Shown here in pieces: positions 7,993 through 16,276 of a stretch of DNA of 48,539 nucleotides (position 1 is the first letter of the stretch; each line of letters begins with the position of its first letter). The DNA is from Candidatus Dactylopiibacterium carminicum (lineage in GTDB: Bacteria > Pseudomonadota > Gammaproteobacteria > Burkholderiales > Rhodocyclaceae): the NCBI RefSeq assembly GCF_014736495.1, contig NZ_MDUX01000026.1:1-48539 (forward strand), read 5' to 3'. The position numbers and the translations under genes are program-made. The notes below the pieces were generated by a model. The model was not told the DNA's origin, searched no databases, and saw only the letters and a program-made list of their open reading frames with translations.

Positions 7993-9354
7993 TCAGGGTT
8001 TCAGTGCGCTGGCGGGCAGCACCACGTCGATGCTGGTGCCTTGCAGGCCGCTGTTGATCAGGCAGATGCCGCCCAGTGTCTCGATGCGTTCGCGCATGCT
8101 GGCCAGCCCGAGGCCGCCGCGCGGCTGGGCAGCCACGGTGTCGAGATCGAAACCGCGGCCGTTGTCGGAAATGCTCAGGCGCAGCGCCCGCGGGCGGGCC
8201 ATCAGGCTCACGCTGACCTCGCTGGCCCCGGCGTGGCGTTCGATGTTTGTGAGCGCTTCCTGTACCACGCGAAACAGTGCCGTGGCGACAGGCGCGGGCA
8301 GGTCCGGCCGGTCCTCGGCCTTGAAGCTCACCTTCAGACCGGTGCGGATGCCGAATTCGTCGAGCGTCTGGGCCAGTGCGGCTTTCAGGCCAAGATCATC
8401 CAGTGCCGTCGGGCGCAGATCATGAGAGATGCGGCGCACTTCGCGCAGCACCTCGTTGAGCCGGGCCACGCCCTTGTCGGTCATGCTGGCCAGCGGATCG
8501 GAAGCCTGGAGGGCACATTGCTGGATGTGCTCGCGTACCGACTCGAAGATGTATTTCACCCCCACCAGCAACTGGCTGACGCCATCGTGCAGCTCACGTG
8601 CCACGCGGGCACGCTCGGTTTCCTGCGAGAGCACCACCTGGTGCGCCAGCGCACGCAGGCGTGCCTCGGCATGGCGCTGGGTGGAAAGATTCAGGGCGAG
8701 GCCACAGATGGCCACGATCAGCATGGCGGCGCCGGCGATCACGGCGATGATGTGCATGGTCGCGTCGATGGCATTGCTTGCAGCGGCATCGATGTGCAGG
8801 CGTGCTTCTTCCAGATCGTCCAGATAGATGCCGGTGCCCAGCATCCAGCCCCACTCCGGTACCAGCTCCACGTAGCCCAGCTTGCGCTCGATGCGTTGCG
8901 TGCTGGGGCGGTTCCACTGGAATTCGATGTAGCCGCCGCCTTCGCGTGCCTGGGCGATCAGGTGCTGGATGGTGGGTACCCCCTGCGGATCGCGCAGCTC
9001 CCACAGATCCTGGCCGACCAGCTGCGGCTGGCGCGGATGCATGAGATTGCGCCCCTGAGTGTCATAGACGAAGAAGTAGCCATCCTCGCCGAAATTCAGT
9101 TGTTGTAGCACGGCGAGCGCCTGCGCGCGTGCAGCGGGGGTATCCACCTTGCGCAGGCCGACGATGCCGCCCATGGCCAGGTCGACGTAGTGCTTGAGTT
9201 CTGCGCGCCGCATGCTTTCGAGCACCGGCAGCACTGCGCGGGTTTCTGCCTCTGCCAATGCCCTGGCCTCGATGCGAACCACGGCGGCGATGGCGATGGC
9301 CGCCAGCAGCAGAGGGGCGACGGCAAGCAGCAGGATCTTGAGGCGCAGACTCAT
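7993..9354 (-). CDS. Cache-domain sensor histidine kinase (HPK7/NarX-UhpB type)
   Basis: 453 residues. Transmembrane helix about 7-28; a periplasmic single-cache domain about 35-185 (GYFFVYDTQGRNLMHPRQPQLVG, then WGWMLGTGIYLDD), the sCache type that binds small carboxylates in several characterised sensors; and a second helix about 200-222. The HisKA_3 dimerisation helix has phosphoacceptor His256 in VARELHDGVSQLL. The HATPase domain has the N box region VVQEALTNIERHA and G1 ISDNGRGFD. It is divergently transcribed from cstA, sharing a 286-bp intergenic region. A role in sensing pyruvate or a similar carboxylate to control cstA is inference from the pairing. Confidence 0.92.
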   Translation of the reverse strand: MSLRLKILLLAVAPLLLAAIAIAAVVRIEARALAEAETRAVLPVLESMRRAELKHYVDLAMGGIVGLRKVDTPAARAQALAVLQQLNFGEDGYFFVYDTQGRNLMHPRQPQLVGQDLWELRDPQGVPTIQHLIAQAREGGGYIEFQWNRPSTQRIERKLGYVELVPEWGWMLGTGIYLDDLEEARLHIDAAASNAIDATMHIIAVIAGAAMLIVAICGLALNLSTQRHAEARLRALAHQVVLSQETERARVARELHDGVSQLLVGVKYIFESVREHIQQCALQASDPLASMTDKGVARLNEVLREVRRISHDLRPTALDDLGLKAALAQTLDEFGIRTGLKVSFKAEDRPDLPAPVATALFRVVQEALTNIERHAGASEVSVSLMARPRALRLSISDNGRGFDLDTVAAQPRGGLGLASMRERIETLGGICLINSGLQGTSIDVVLPASALKP

Positions 9355-9463
9355 GCGGCAATGCTAGTCGGCGGACGCGGCGCCAGCCATGCAGGAAACC
9401 CCTTGAGGATTGTCGTTCTCCGGGATTTCAGGCGTCAGCCGGCGCCGGGGTCAGGAGTTCTCT

Positions 9464-9471
9464 TTACGTAA
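9464..9471. promoter_or_regulatory. Palindrome TTACGTAA in the kinase/cstA divergent intergenic region
   Basis: A perfect 8-bp palindrome lies about 110 bp upstream of the kinase start and about 170 bp upstream of cstA. NarL-family regulators often bind short TAC-containing half-sites in inverted repeats, so this is a candidate operator for the neighbouring response regulator. It is only a candidate, since an 8-bp palindrome can arise by chance. Confidence 0.25.
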
Positions 9472-9640
9472 TGTCACGCAGGCGTTCTGCGTAGTCATCC
9501 CGATGTGCGGCGGCGTCTCGCTTTCTATACTCATCACAGTCTGGTCGCCATCAGGCCGGACACGCGCGGTGTCACACATCGTCGCGAACATACAAACCCG
9601 TGCCCGCAACCTGAAGGTTGCGATGACTCTGGAGGAAACA

Positions 9641-11710
9641 ATGAAGAAAGTCCTGCCACATCTTGGCTGGGCCGCGTTCGGCATCATCGGCGCGATCTGC
9701 CTGGCCTTCGTCGCGCTCTCGCGTGGCGAAACCATCAATGCCCTGTGGGTGGTGACAGCTGCCGTGGGCATCTATATCGCGGCCTACCGCTTCTATGGTC
9801 TGTTCATCGCCCATAAGGTGCTGGCCGTCGACCCCACGCGCATGACGCCGGCCGTGAAGCACAACGACGGTCTGGATTATGTGCCCACCAATCGGCACGT
9901 ACTGTTTGGCCATCATTTCGCGGCGATTGCCGGTGCAGGGCCGCTGGTTGGGCCGGTGCTGGCCGCGCAGATGGGCTACCTGCCCGGTTTGCTGTGGATC
10001 GTGGCCGGGGTGGTGCTGGCCGGCGCCGTGCAGGATTTCATGGTGCTGTTCGTTTCCAGCCGCCGGGATGGCCGCTCGCTGGGCGACCTGATCAAGTCCG
10101 AGCTGGGGCCGGTGCCCGGCATGATCGCGCTGTTCGGTACCTTCCTGATCATGGTGATCATCCTGGCCGTGCTGGCGATGATCGTGGTGAAGGCGCTGGC
10201 CGAATCGCCCTGGGGAACCTTCACGGTGGCCGCGACGATTCCGATCGCGATCTTCATGGGCATCTACATGCGCTATATCCGCCCGGGGCGCATCGGTGAG
10301 ATTTCCATCGTGGGCTTCATCCTGCTGATCGGTTCCATCCTGCTCGGTGGCAAGGTTGCGGCCGATCCGTACTGGGCCGCGATGTTCACCTTCACGGGCG
10401 TGGAGCTCACCTGGCTGCTGATCGGCTACGGCTTCATCGCCGCCTCGCTGCCGGTCTGGCTGCTGCTGGCCCCGCGTGACTATCTTTCCACCTTCCTGAA
10501 GATCGGCACCATCATCGGTCTGGCCATCGGCATCGTGTTCGTGGCACCCGAGATGCACATGCCGCACATGACGCAATTTGTCGATGGCACCGGCCCGGTG
10601 TGGTCAGGCAACCTGTTCCCGTTCCTGTTCATCACCATCGCCTGTGGCGCGGTATCCGGCTTCCACGCGTTGATCTCCTCGGGCACCACGCCCAAGCTGC
10701 TGGATAACGAGAAGCACGCCGCTTTCATCGGTTACGGTGGCATGTTGATGGAATCCTTCGTCGCGGTGATGGCCCTGGTGGCCGCTTCGGTGATCGATCC
10801 CGGTGTGTATTTCGCGATGAACAGCCCGGCGGCATTGATCGGCAAGGATGCCGTGGAGGTGGCTGCGAAAATCTCGCAATGGGGTTTCGTGATCACGCCT
10901 GACGTGCTGTTGCAGACCGCGTCCGATGTCGGCGAGCACACCATCATCTCGCGGGCTGGCGGCGCGCCGACGCTGGCGGTCGGCATGGCCCACATCCTGC
11001 ATCAGGTGATCGGCGGCAAGGCGATGATGGCTTTCTGGTATCACTTCGCCATCCTCTTCGAGGCGCTGTTCATCCTGACCGCCGTGGATGCCGGCACGCG
11101 CGCCGGGCGCTTCATGCTGCAGGATCTGCTGGGCGCTTTCGTGCCGGCTTTCAAGCGTACCGACCGCTTGGTGCCGAACATGATCGGTACCGGCCTGTGT
11201 GTGGCGGCCTGGGGCTACATTCTGTATCAGGGCGTGGTCGATCCGCTGGGCGGCATCAATACCTTGTGGCCGCTTTTCGGGGTCGCCAACCAGATGCTGG
11301 CAGCCGTGGCGCTGATCCTCTGCACTGTGGTGCTGTTCAAGATGAAGCGCGAGCGCTATGCCTGGGTCACCATCCTGCCCACGGTATGGTTGCTGGCCTG
11401 CACGCTGACCGCGGGCTGGCAGAAGATCTTCGACGCGAGTCCGAAGGTCGCCTTCCTGGCCAATGCCGCACGCTTCTCCGCGGCGGCTGAGCGCGGTGAA
11501 GTCCTGGCCCCGGCTACCAGCATGGCGCAGATGCAGCAGGTGATCTTCAATCAGTATCTGGATGCAGCCTTGTGCGGGCTGTTCATGATCGTCGTGCTGT
11601 CCGTGCTGGTATATGGCGCGAGGGCTTGCTGGATTGCCCGCGCATCCAGCAAACCGACGTCGCATGAGTCGGCTTATGAAGCCTTGCCGGAGGGCAGTGT
11701 GTCTGCCTGA
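9641..11710 (+). CDS. cstA: CstA/BtsT-family pyruvate or peptide transporter
   Basis: Inner-membrane carbon-starvation protein, 689 residues, close to the roughly 700 of E. coli CstA and BtsT. E. coli members act as pyruvate:H+ symporters and in peptide use during starvation. The start is ATG 9641 (MKKVLPHLGWAAFG) because of GGAGGA at 9631-9636; the frame extends upstream without a better site. Family segments include DGLDYVPTNRHVLFGHHFAAIAGAGPLVGPV (9868-9960) and GAVSGFHALISSGTTPKLL. There are many hydrophobic helices. It is followed by the small YbdD/YjiX protein and the YjiA GTPase, the same trio seen at E. coli yjiY-yjiX-yjiA, so btsT is an equally valid name. Confidence 0.95.
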   Translation: MKKVLPHLGWAAFGIIGAICLAFVALSRGETINALWVVTAAVGIYIAAYRFYGLFIAHKVLAVDPTRMTPAVKHNDGLDYVPTNRHVLFGHHFAAIAGAGPLVGPVLAAQMGYLPGLLWIVAGVVLAGAVQDFMVLFVSSRRDGRSLGDLIKSELGPVPGMIALFGTFLIMVIILAVLAMIVVKALAESPWGTFTVAATIPIAIFMGIYMRYIRPGRIGEISIVGFILLIGSILLGGKVAADPYWAAMFTFTGVELTWLLIGYGFIAASLPVWLLLAPRDYLSTFLKIGTIIGLAIGIVFVAPEMHMPHMTQFVDGTGPVWSGNLFPFLFITIACGAVSGFHALISSGTTPKLLDNEKHAAFIGYGGMLMESFVAVMALVAASVIDPGVYFAMNSPAALIGKDAVEVAAKISQWGFVITPDVLLQTASDVGEHTIISRAGGAPTLAVGMAHILHQVIGGKAMMAFWYHFAILFEALFILTAVDAGTRAGRFMLQDLLGAFVPAFKRTDRLVPNMIGTGLCVAAWGYILYQGVVDPLGGINTLWPLFGVANQMLAAVALILCTVVLFKMKRERYAWVTILPTVWLLACTLTAGWQKIFDASPKVAFLANAARFSAAAERGEVLAPATSMAQMQQVIFNQYLDAALCGLFMIVVLSVLVYGARACWIARASSKPTSHESAYEALPEGSVSA

Positions 11711-11733
11711 GAACTTGTTCAGAGGCTGATGTT

Positions 11734-11756
11734 GCGGCCAGCCGATGGCTGGCCGC
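11734..11756 (+). promoter_or_regulatory. Perfect stem-loop in the cstA-yjiX intergenic region
   Basis: A 10-bp perfect stem (GCGGCCAGCC and its complement) with a GAT loop sits just upstream of the yjiX ribosome site. It has no T-run. It probably protects the cstA 3' end or adjusts the ratio of cstA to yjiX expression. Confidence 0.55.
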
Positions 11757-11771
11757 TTGATGGAGGAATCC

Positions 11772-11966
11772 GTGTTCAAGGATCTCGCCAAGCTGGGCAA
11801 GTATCTGGGTGACACCGCCCGCCTGATGGTGGGGCAGCCCGATTACGATGCCTATGTGCAACATACCCGGCTGAAGCATCCGGACCGTACGCCGATGACT
11901 TACGAGGAGTTTTTCCGCGATCGGCAGGAAGCGCGCTTCGGCGGCGCGGTGGGCAAGTGCTGCTAG
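11772..11966 (+). CDS. yjiX: YbdD/YjiX-family small protein (DUF466)
   Basis: 64 residues, the usual family length. The start is GTG at 11772 (FKDLAKLGKYLGDTARLMVG), chosen because GGAGG lies five bases before it and the product aligns end to end with E. coli YbdD; the upstream ATG at 11760 overlaps that site. The conserved core is PDYDAYVQH and PMTYEEFFRDRQEARFGG, and the protein ends in KCC like its relatives. It is almost always encoded after cstA or btsT and is thought to be needed for transporter function; the mechanism is unknown. Confidence 0.9.
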   Translation: MFKDLAKLGKYLGDTARLMVGQPDYDAYVQHTRLKHPDRTPMTYEEFFRDRQEARFGGAVGKCC

Positions 11967-12022
11967 AAGCTCTTCGAGGCATCCGCAGACACCGATGTTC
12001 AGCGGATTGAGTACAACAATCC

Positions 12023-12059
12023 GGGGAGGTGAGCAGTGTCCGCCTCCCCTTTCTTTTTT
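12023..12059 (+). terminator. Intrinsic terminator between yjiX and yjiA
   Basis: GGGGAGG pairs with CCTCCCC, extendable to 9 bp with one G-U, with a loop of about 11 bases, followed by TTTCTTTTTT. The T-run ends 15 bp before the yjiA ATG. It should end most cstA-yjiX transcripts before yjiA, or act as an attenuator. Confidence 0.8.
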
Positions 12060-12073
12060 CTGGAGTCGCAAGC

Positions 12074-13075
12074 ATGAACGCGCTCATCCCGGTCACGCTG
12101 CTCACCGGCTTTCTCGGTGCCGGCAAGACGACCTTGCTCAACCGTTTGCTGGCGGCGCATCCGGATCTGCGTTTCGCTATCGTGGAAAACGAATTCGGCG
12201 CCGCCGGCATCGATGGCTCCCTGATCGCAGCGCAGGCCGAGAACATCGTCGAACTTGCCAACGGCTGTATCTGCTGCAGCGTGCGCGGCGAGCTGACGAG
12301 TGCGCTGGTGGGTCTGTTGGCGCGCCGCCAGGCGGGCACACTGGCATTTGACCGCCTGATCATCGAAACCACCGGCTTGGCGGATCCTGGCCCGGTGATG
12401 CAGGGTTTTTTCTGGGAGCCTGAGCTGCGGGACCATTTCCAGCTCGATGCAGTGATCACCCTGGTGGATGTTTGCCATGCGGGTCGCCAACTGGATAGCG
12501 AAGCCGTGGCTGCCGCACAGGTGGCCTACGCTGACTGGCTGGTTTTGACCAAGACGGATCTGGCCGACGCAGGCAATCTGCCCGAGCGCCTGCGCGCCAT
12601 CAACGCGCGTGCGCCCCAGCTGGACGTACGCGTACTGGATGCGCGCTGGCCGGCCTTGCTGGCCACGGGGGGCTTCTCGCTGGATGAACGGGGGTTGCCA
12701 CCGGCGTCGCAAAACCTCTGGAAGCCCAGTGGCAGCGTTGCCGGGGGGCTGTCGAAAAAACCGCAACGCTCCTGGGATGACAGTATCGGCTCGCTACTGC
12801 TGGAGGCGGAAAACCAGGTCGATCTGGATGCCGTCTCCGGCTTCGTGGATCGGCTCATTGAAGCGCATGGCCACGATCTGCTGCGTTACAAAGGCATCCT
12901 GGCCGTGGCGGGCGAGCCTCGACGGCTGATCTTCCAGGGCGTGCACCGCATTGCCGGGTTCGACTACGGGCGAATCTGGGAAAACGGGGAAAACCGGAAC
13001 AGCCGCATCGTGCTGATCGGGCGCGATTTGCCGGAGGCCGAGCTGCAGGAGGCGTTCAAGGCCTGTCTGGCCTGA
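12074..13075 (+). CDS. yjiA: COG0523 (CobW/YjiA) GTPase, metallochaperone family
   Basis: 333 residues. The start is ATG 12074 with GGAG at 12062-12065. The Walker A is GFLGAGKTTLLN; the family metal motif CxCC is present (GCICCSVRG); ETTGLADPGPVMQ and LVLTKTDLAD (NKxD-like TKxD) complete the G domain. The C-terminal CobW_C domain is present (about 230-330). YjiA-type proteins bind zinc and other metals and couple this to GTP hydrolysis. The position after cstA-yjiX matches the E. coli yjiY-yjiX-yjiA cluster, though here an intrinsic terminator separates it. It converges with holA, with 9 bp between the stops. Confidence 0.92.
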   Translation: MNALIPVTLLTGFLGAGKTTLLNRLLAAHPDLRFAIVENEFGAAGIDGSLIAAQAENIVELANGCICCSVRGELTSALVGLLARRQAGTLAFDRLIIETTGLADPGPVMQGFFWEPELRDHFQLDAVITLVDVCHAGRQLDSEAVAAAQVAYADWLVLTKTDLADAGNLPERLRAINARAPQLDVRVLDARWPALLATGGFSLDERGLPPASQNLWKPSGSVAGGLSKKPQRSWDDSIGSLLLEAENQVDLDAVSGFVDRLIEAHGHDLLRYKGILAVAGEPRRLIFQGVHRIAGFDYGRIWENGENRNSRIVLIGRDLPEAELQEAFKACLA

Positions 13076-13084
13076 AGACCGGAT

Positions 13085-14098
13085 TCAGCGCAGCCGCAAA
13101 CGCAGGCTCAACTGCAGGAATTCATCCCATACGTCGCCCCGCTCCAGGCCTTTGATTATGCGGTCGATACGGGCCGCATGCAGCAGGGCGGCGCGCAGGC
13201 CACCAGCCTTGAGCCGCTGTGCTGCGCGCTTGCAGGGGCCCTGGTGCGGGCCGAATACGCGCTCTGTTTTCAGCGCGGCGTCTACGCTCTGGCCACCATC
13301 CATGGCGCCGCGCACATTGGCGAGCGTGCGGATTTCGTTGCTCATGGCCCAGAGCACCAGTGGCGGCGCGGCACCTTCGCCCTTGAGGCCTTCGAGCAGG
13401 CGCGCGCAGCGCGGGGCGTCGCCTTCGAGCAGGGCCGCACGCAGTTTTTCGGTGTCGTAACGCGCCACATGCAATACGGCATCTTCCACCTGGGCGAGGC
13501 TGAGTTCGCCCGGCTCGTGGAGCAGGCCGAGCTTCTGGATCTCTTGGTGTGCGGCGAGCAGATTGCCTTCCACGTGGCCGGCGATGAATTCCAGCGCCTC
13601 GCGCGGTGCATGCTGCTGCTGGCGCGCCAGACGCTGGGCGATCCAGTCCGGCAGGCGGGCCAGCTCCGGCGCGTTGCATTCGATCACGAAGCCTGCTTCC
13701 GATAGCGCCGTGAACCAGGCGGTCTTGCGCGTAGCCCAGTCCAGCAGCGGCAACGTGATGAGCGTCAGGCTATCGCCTTGTGGGTCAAGCTCGCGTGCGA
13801 ATCGTGTGAGGGCCTCGCCGCCTTGCTTGCCGGGTTTGCCGTTGGGAATGCGCAGGTCGACCAGGCTACGGTCGCCGAACAGAGAAAGGGCGCCCGAGGC
13901 GAGACCGAACTCATCCCAGCGGAAATACTGGTGGGTGACGAGCACTTCGCGTTCTGTCACGCCCTGGGCACGTGCCGCAGCGCGGATGGCATCCGCCGCT
14001 TCGAGCACCAGCAGGGGTTCGTCGCCATGCACCACGTACAGCGGTGAAAGTGGGCGGGAGAGATGTTCGGCGAGGGCTTCGGGGCGCAGGGCTGGCAT
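13085..14098 (-). CDS. holA: DNA polymerase III subunit delta
   Basis: 337 residues, close to E. coli HolA (343). Delta opens the beta sliding clamp in the clamp-loader complex. The start ATG at 14098 gives MPALRPEALAEHL; the frame runs a little upstream into the tRNA spacer. Matches are the N-terminal PLYVVHGDEPLLVLEAADAIR, the RLPDWIAQRL segment and the C-terminal domain with LWAMSNEIRTLANV. In many betaproteobacteria holA follows leuS and lptE. Here no lptE lies upstream, only a tRNA gene 31 bp away. Confidence 0.93.
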   Translation of the reverse strand: MPALRPEALAEHLSRPLSPLYVVHGDEPLLVLEAADAIRAAARAQGVTEREVLVTHQYFRWDEFGLASGALSLFGDRSLVDLRIPNGKPGKQGGEALTRFARELDPQGDSLTLITLPLLDWATRKTAWFTALSEAGFVIECNAPELARLPDWIAQRLARQQQHAPREALEFIAGHVEGNLLAAHQEIQKLGLLHEPGELSLAQVEDAVLHVARYDTEKLRAALLEGDAPRCARLLEGLKGEGAAPPLVLWAMSNEIRTLANVRGAMDGGQSVDAALKTERVFGPHQGPCKRAAQRLKAGGLRAALLHAARIDRIIKGLERGDVWDEFLQLSLRLRLR

Positions 14099-14128
14099 GT
14101 GCAGGCGCTCGGGAGGATGCCGGGCGGC

Positions 14129-14203
14129 TGGTACCACCAACAGGAATCGAACCTGTATCTGCCGCTTAGGAGGCGGCCGTTCTATCCATTGAACTATGGC
14201 GGC
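14129..14203 (-). tRNA. tRNA-Arg(CCU)
   Basis: 75 nucleotides including an encoded CCA end. Read on the minus strand: acceptor GCCGCCA with TGGTGGT (two G-U pairs), D arm GTTCAATGGATAGAAC, anticodon stem GCCGC/GCGGC with loop CTCCTAA (anticodon CCU), T arm ACAGG-TTCGATT-CCTGT, discriminator A. It aligns well with E. coli tRNA-Arg(CCU). It lies just upstream of holA on the same strand. Confidence 0.97.
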
Positions 14204-14304
14204 CCGGCTCCCGCTCCAAGCCCGGCGGCAGGGCGGGAAAGGGGGCAGAGCCTATCACAAAATCCTTGCCCCGCGCGCCACGGCGAGCGGCGGCCGGGCG
14301 CGCG

Positions 14305-15081
14305 TCAATGCGTGTCCGTACTCCAGCCGATCTCGCGGGCGGTGGCCGGGCCGATCACGGTTTCCGCGAGGCTGGCGGGAATCCGCGCCGTATCGCCACG
14401 TAGTGGAATGCGGCCGGCCATGATCTCGGCCTGTGTTTGCGGCAGGCGGGGTTTGCGCCAGGGCTCGGCGTAGCCTTCCGGATGAAGGGCCAGGTTGGTG
14501 GCCGGATCGTATTTGTCGGTGGCGCCCAGCGTGTGGAGCAGTTCGTGCGTGGCAACGACCAGGTTGCTGCCGGCCATCTCCCGACCGGCGAAGACGTGAG
14601 CGAGTGCAATGCCTCCCTTGGCGAGGCCGGCAGAATCAGGCACGCGCGGATTGCGCTCAGGATCGTGATAGAGCAGATAGAGGCGCAGGTCTGGCCGGAT
14701 GGAGGTTTCCGGCGTGTGGCGCCAAGCCCAGTAGCGTATCGCGAGCGACCAGCGGATGGCGGCGAGCATGCCGCCACTGGCCGGCTGCTCAGGAGGCAGC
14801 GTCGTGATCTCGGGGCCGGTTTCGATGCGTACCGGCAGCGTGAGGTCCATGCCGTGCGCGGCAGCCTGGGCTGCGATGTAATCGGCGATCGGCGCAAGCT
14901 GTGTTTTTTCCAGCCGGTGGACTTCATCTCTAGCGGCAGTGCTGCCGTCCGCGTTGAGCGCGAAGACTGCCACATGCAGCGTGCTGCGCCAGCTGCGCAA
15001 ATGGCGCTCAGTGCGCCATGCCGTGGTAGCGACAGTCGCGAGGATCAGCAGCAGGATCAGGATGCGCAGGCGACGGAACAT
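14305..15081 (-). CDS. Predicted membrane-anchored zinc metalloprotease (zincin), uncharacterised
   Basis: 258 residues. A single N-terminal helix (about 5-22) acts as an uncleaved anchor or signal. The C-terminal half holds HELLHTLGATD at 179-189, which fits the extended zincin consensus HExxHxxGxxD, where the Asp can serve as third zinc ligand as in snapalysin-type enzymes. The rest matches no family I can name. It starts 11 bp after the phosphatase stop, so the two are probably one transcript. The cell location is likely periplasmic side of the inner membrane. Protease activity is inferred from the motif only. Confidence 0.65.
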   Translation of the reverse strand: MFRRLRILILLLILATVATTAWRTERHLRSWRSTLHVAVFALNADGSTAARDEVHRLEKTQLAPIADYIAAQAAAHGMDLTLPVRIETGPEITTLPPEQPASGGMLAAIRWSLAIRYWAWRHTPETSIRPDLRLYLLYHDPERNPRVPDSAGLAKGGIALAHVFAGREMAGSNLVVATHELLHTLGATDKYDPATNLALHPEGYAEPWRKPRLPQTQAEIMAGRIPLRGDTARIPASLAETVIGPATAREIGWSTDTH

Positions 15082-15092
15082 GATTCGCAGCG

Positions 15093-15731
15093 CTAGAGGG
15101 TGATCTCGTCGCGGCTGCCGCGAAGGTGGCTTCGTTCATCCCAGGAAAGCAGTTGCCAGCGGCCGGCTTCGTGCTCGATCCAGTTCAGCGTGGCATTGCC
15201 CAGGGGGAAGTCGCGCGGTTTGCTCAGAGGAATCCCCGTGACCATGCGGTAGATCGCGTCCAGGCAGCCACCATGGCTGACGACCAGAAGGGTCTGGCCG
15301 ACATGCATCCTTGCCAGGGTTTCCAGCGCTTCCCGTACACGGGCGTGGAATACGAGCAGCGATTCGCCACCGCCTGCCGGCACGCTGTCCGGCTCCAGGT
15401 TGCGCAGCAGGGCATACAGGCCGGGATGGCGCTGTTCGGCCTCATCCCGCGTAAGACCCTGCATCAGGCCGAAATGGCGCTCGCGCAGACGGGGATCGAA
15501 CCGTACGGCGGCGGACTGTCGGCTGGCGATGATGCTGGCGGTTTCATGAGCGCGATCCAGATCAGAACTGACGATGGCGTCGAACTGCCATTGCCTGAGT
15601 GCCTGTGCGGCAGCTTCGGCCTGCTGGCGGCCAGTGGCATTGAGGGGAATGTTTTCGTGCCCCTGGAGGCGACGCTCGGCGTTCCAGGGCGTCTCGCCGT
15701 GGCGGACGAGGCAGATGCGGGTTTGGGACAT
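15093..15731 (-). CDS. Histidine phosphatase (phosphoglycerate mutase-like)
   Basis: 212 residues. The start is ATG 15731 (MSQTRICLVRHGETPWN); longer versions add an unlikely tail. The catalytic RHG motif (VRHGE), second Arg (SSDLDRAHETA), Glu in RLRERHFG, and the second His in VVSHGGCLD are all present, as in the branch 1 histidine phosphatases (GpmB/CobC-like). The substrate is not predictable. First gene of a two-gene unit with the predicted zincin. Confidence 0.9.
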   Translation of the reverse strand: MSQTRICLVRHGETPWNAERRLQGHENIPLNATGRQQAEAAAQALRQWQFDAIVSSDLDRAHETASIIASRQSAAVRFDPRLRERHFGLMQGLTRDEAEQRHPGLYALLRNLEPDSVPAGGGESLLVFHARVREALETLARMHVGQTLLVVSHGGCLDAIYRMVTGIPLSKPRDFPLGNATLNWIEHEAGRWQLLSWDERSHLRGSRDEITL

Positions 15732-16276
15732 CGGCGGTGACTGCGTGGGAAACAGGCTGGATTCTAACGGCAAGCCCATCCATCTCAATACGCAGAAGGG
15801 GTTGAGGGCGTTTTTGCGTACACCAAAAGGTTAAGAAATCTCAAGAGAGATAAAAGTGCGGCTTATGCATTTATTGAATGTTTTTATTTGTATATGCCGG
15901 ATTGCTTGTTGAGCCTGCCAGGCCGGATTCCGGCAAACCGCCTTTGCTGTGCGCCTCATGTTTTGTGCTGCGAGCCGGTCCGAATGCAAATGCTTGGCAA
16001 TTCTGTGTTCCTGAAATCCCTTTGTCATTGATCTGAAATCTTTCGATCACAGTGCGCTCGCGACGCGCCGATTGTCCTTTTTTGTTGGGGGTAAACCCTT
16101 GTGTAAATCCGATCCATCTGTCTTATAGGGACGAAAAGGCGGCGGCTTGACCGTCTTCCGCCAATCGGGAGAATCCGCCCGCGCTGAATCGCGGCTTTCC
16201 AGGCCGCCAGCCCTCTGTGCCGGGACAGCCAAGGTTCCGCTCGGAGTGACCAATCATATGGCAGAGGAGAAGACAG
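15732..16276. other. Gene-free intergenic region upstream of the phosphatase and the pectate lyase
   Basis: 545 bp between divergent genes, with an AT-rich patch at about 15825-15895 that stands out against the GC-rich surroundings. No convincing gene was found; the short antisense frames lack ribosome sites. A weak promoter candidate for the pectate lyase is TTGTGT (16099-16104), 16 bp, TCTTAT (16121-16126). No catabolite or pectin operator could be named. Confidence 0.5.

Noticed and set aside
14129..14203. tRNA-Arg as an integration site for a genomic island
   Set aside because: No second copy of the tRNA 3' end and no integrase were seen nearby.
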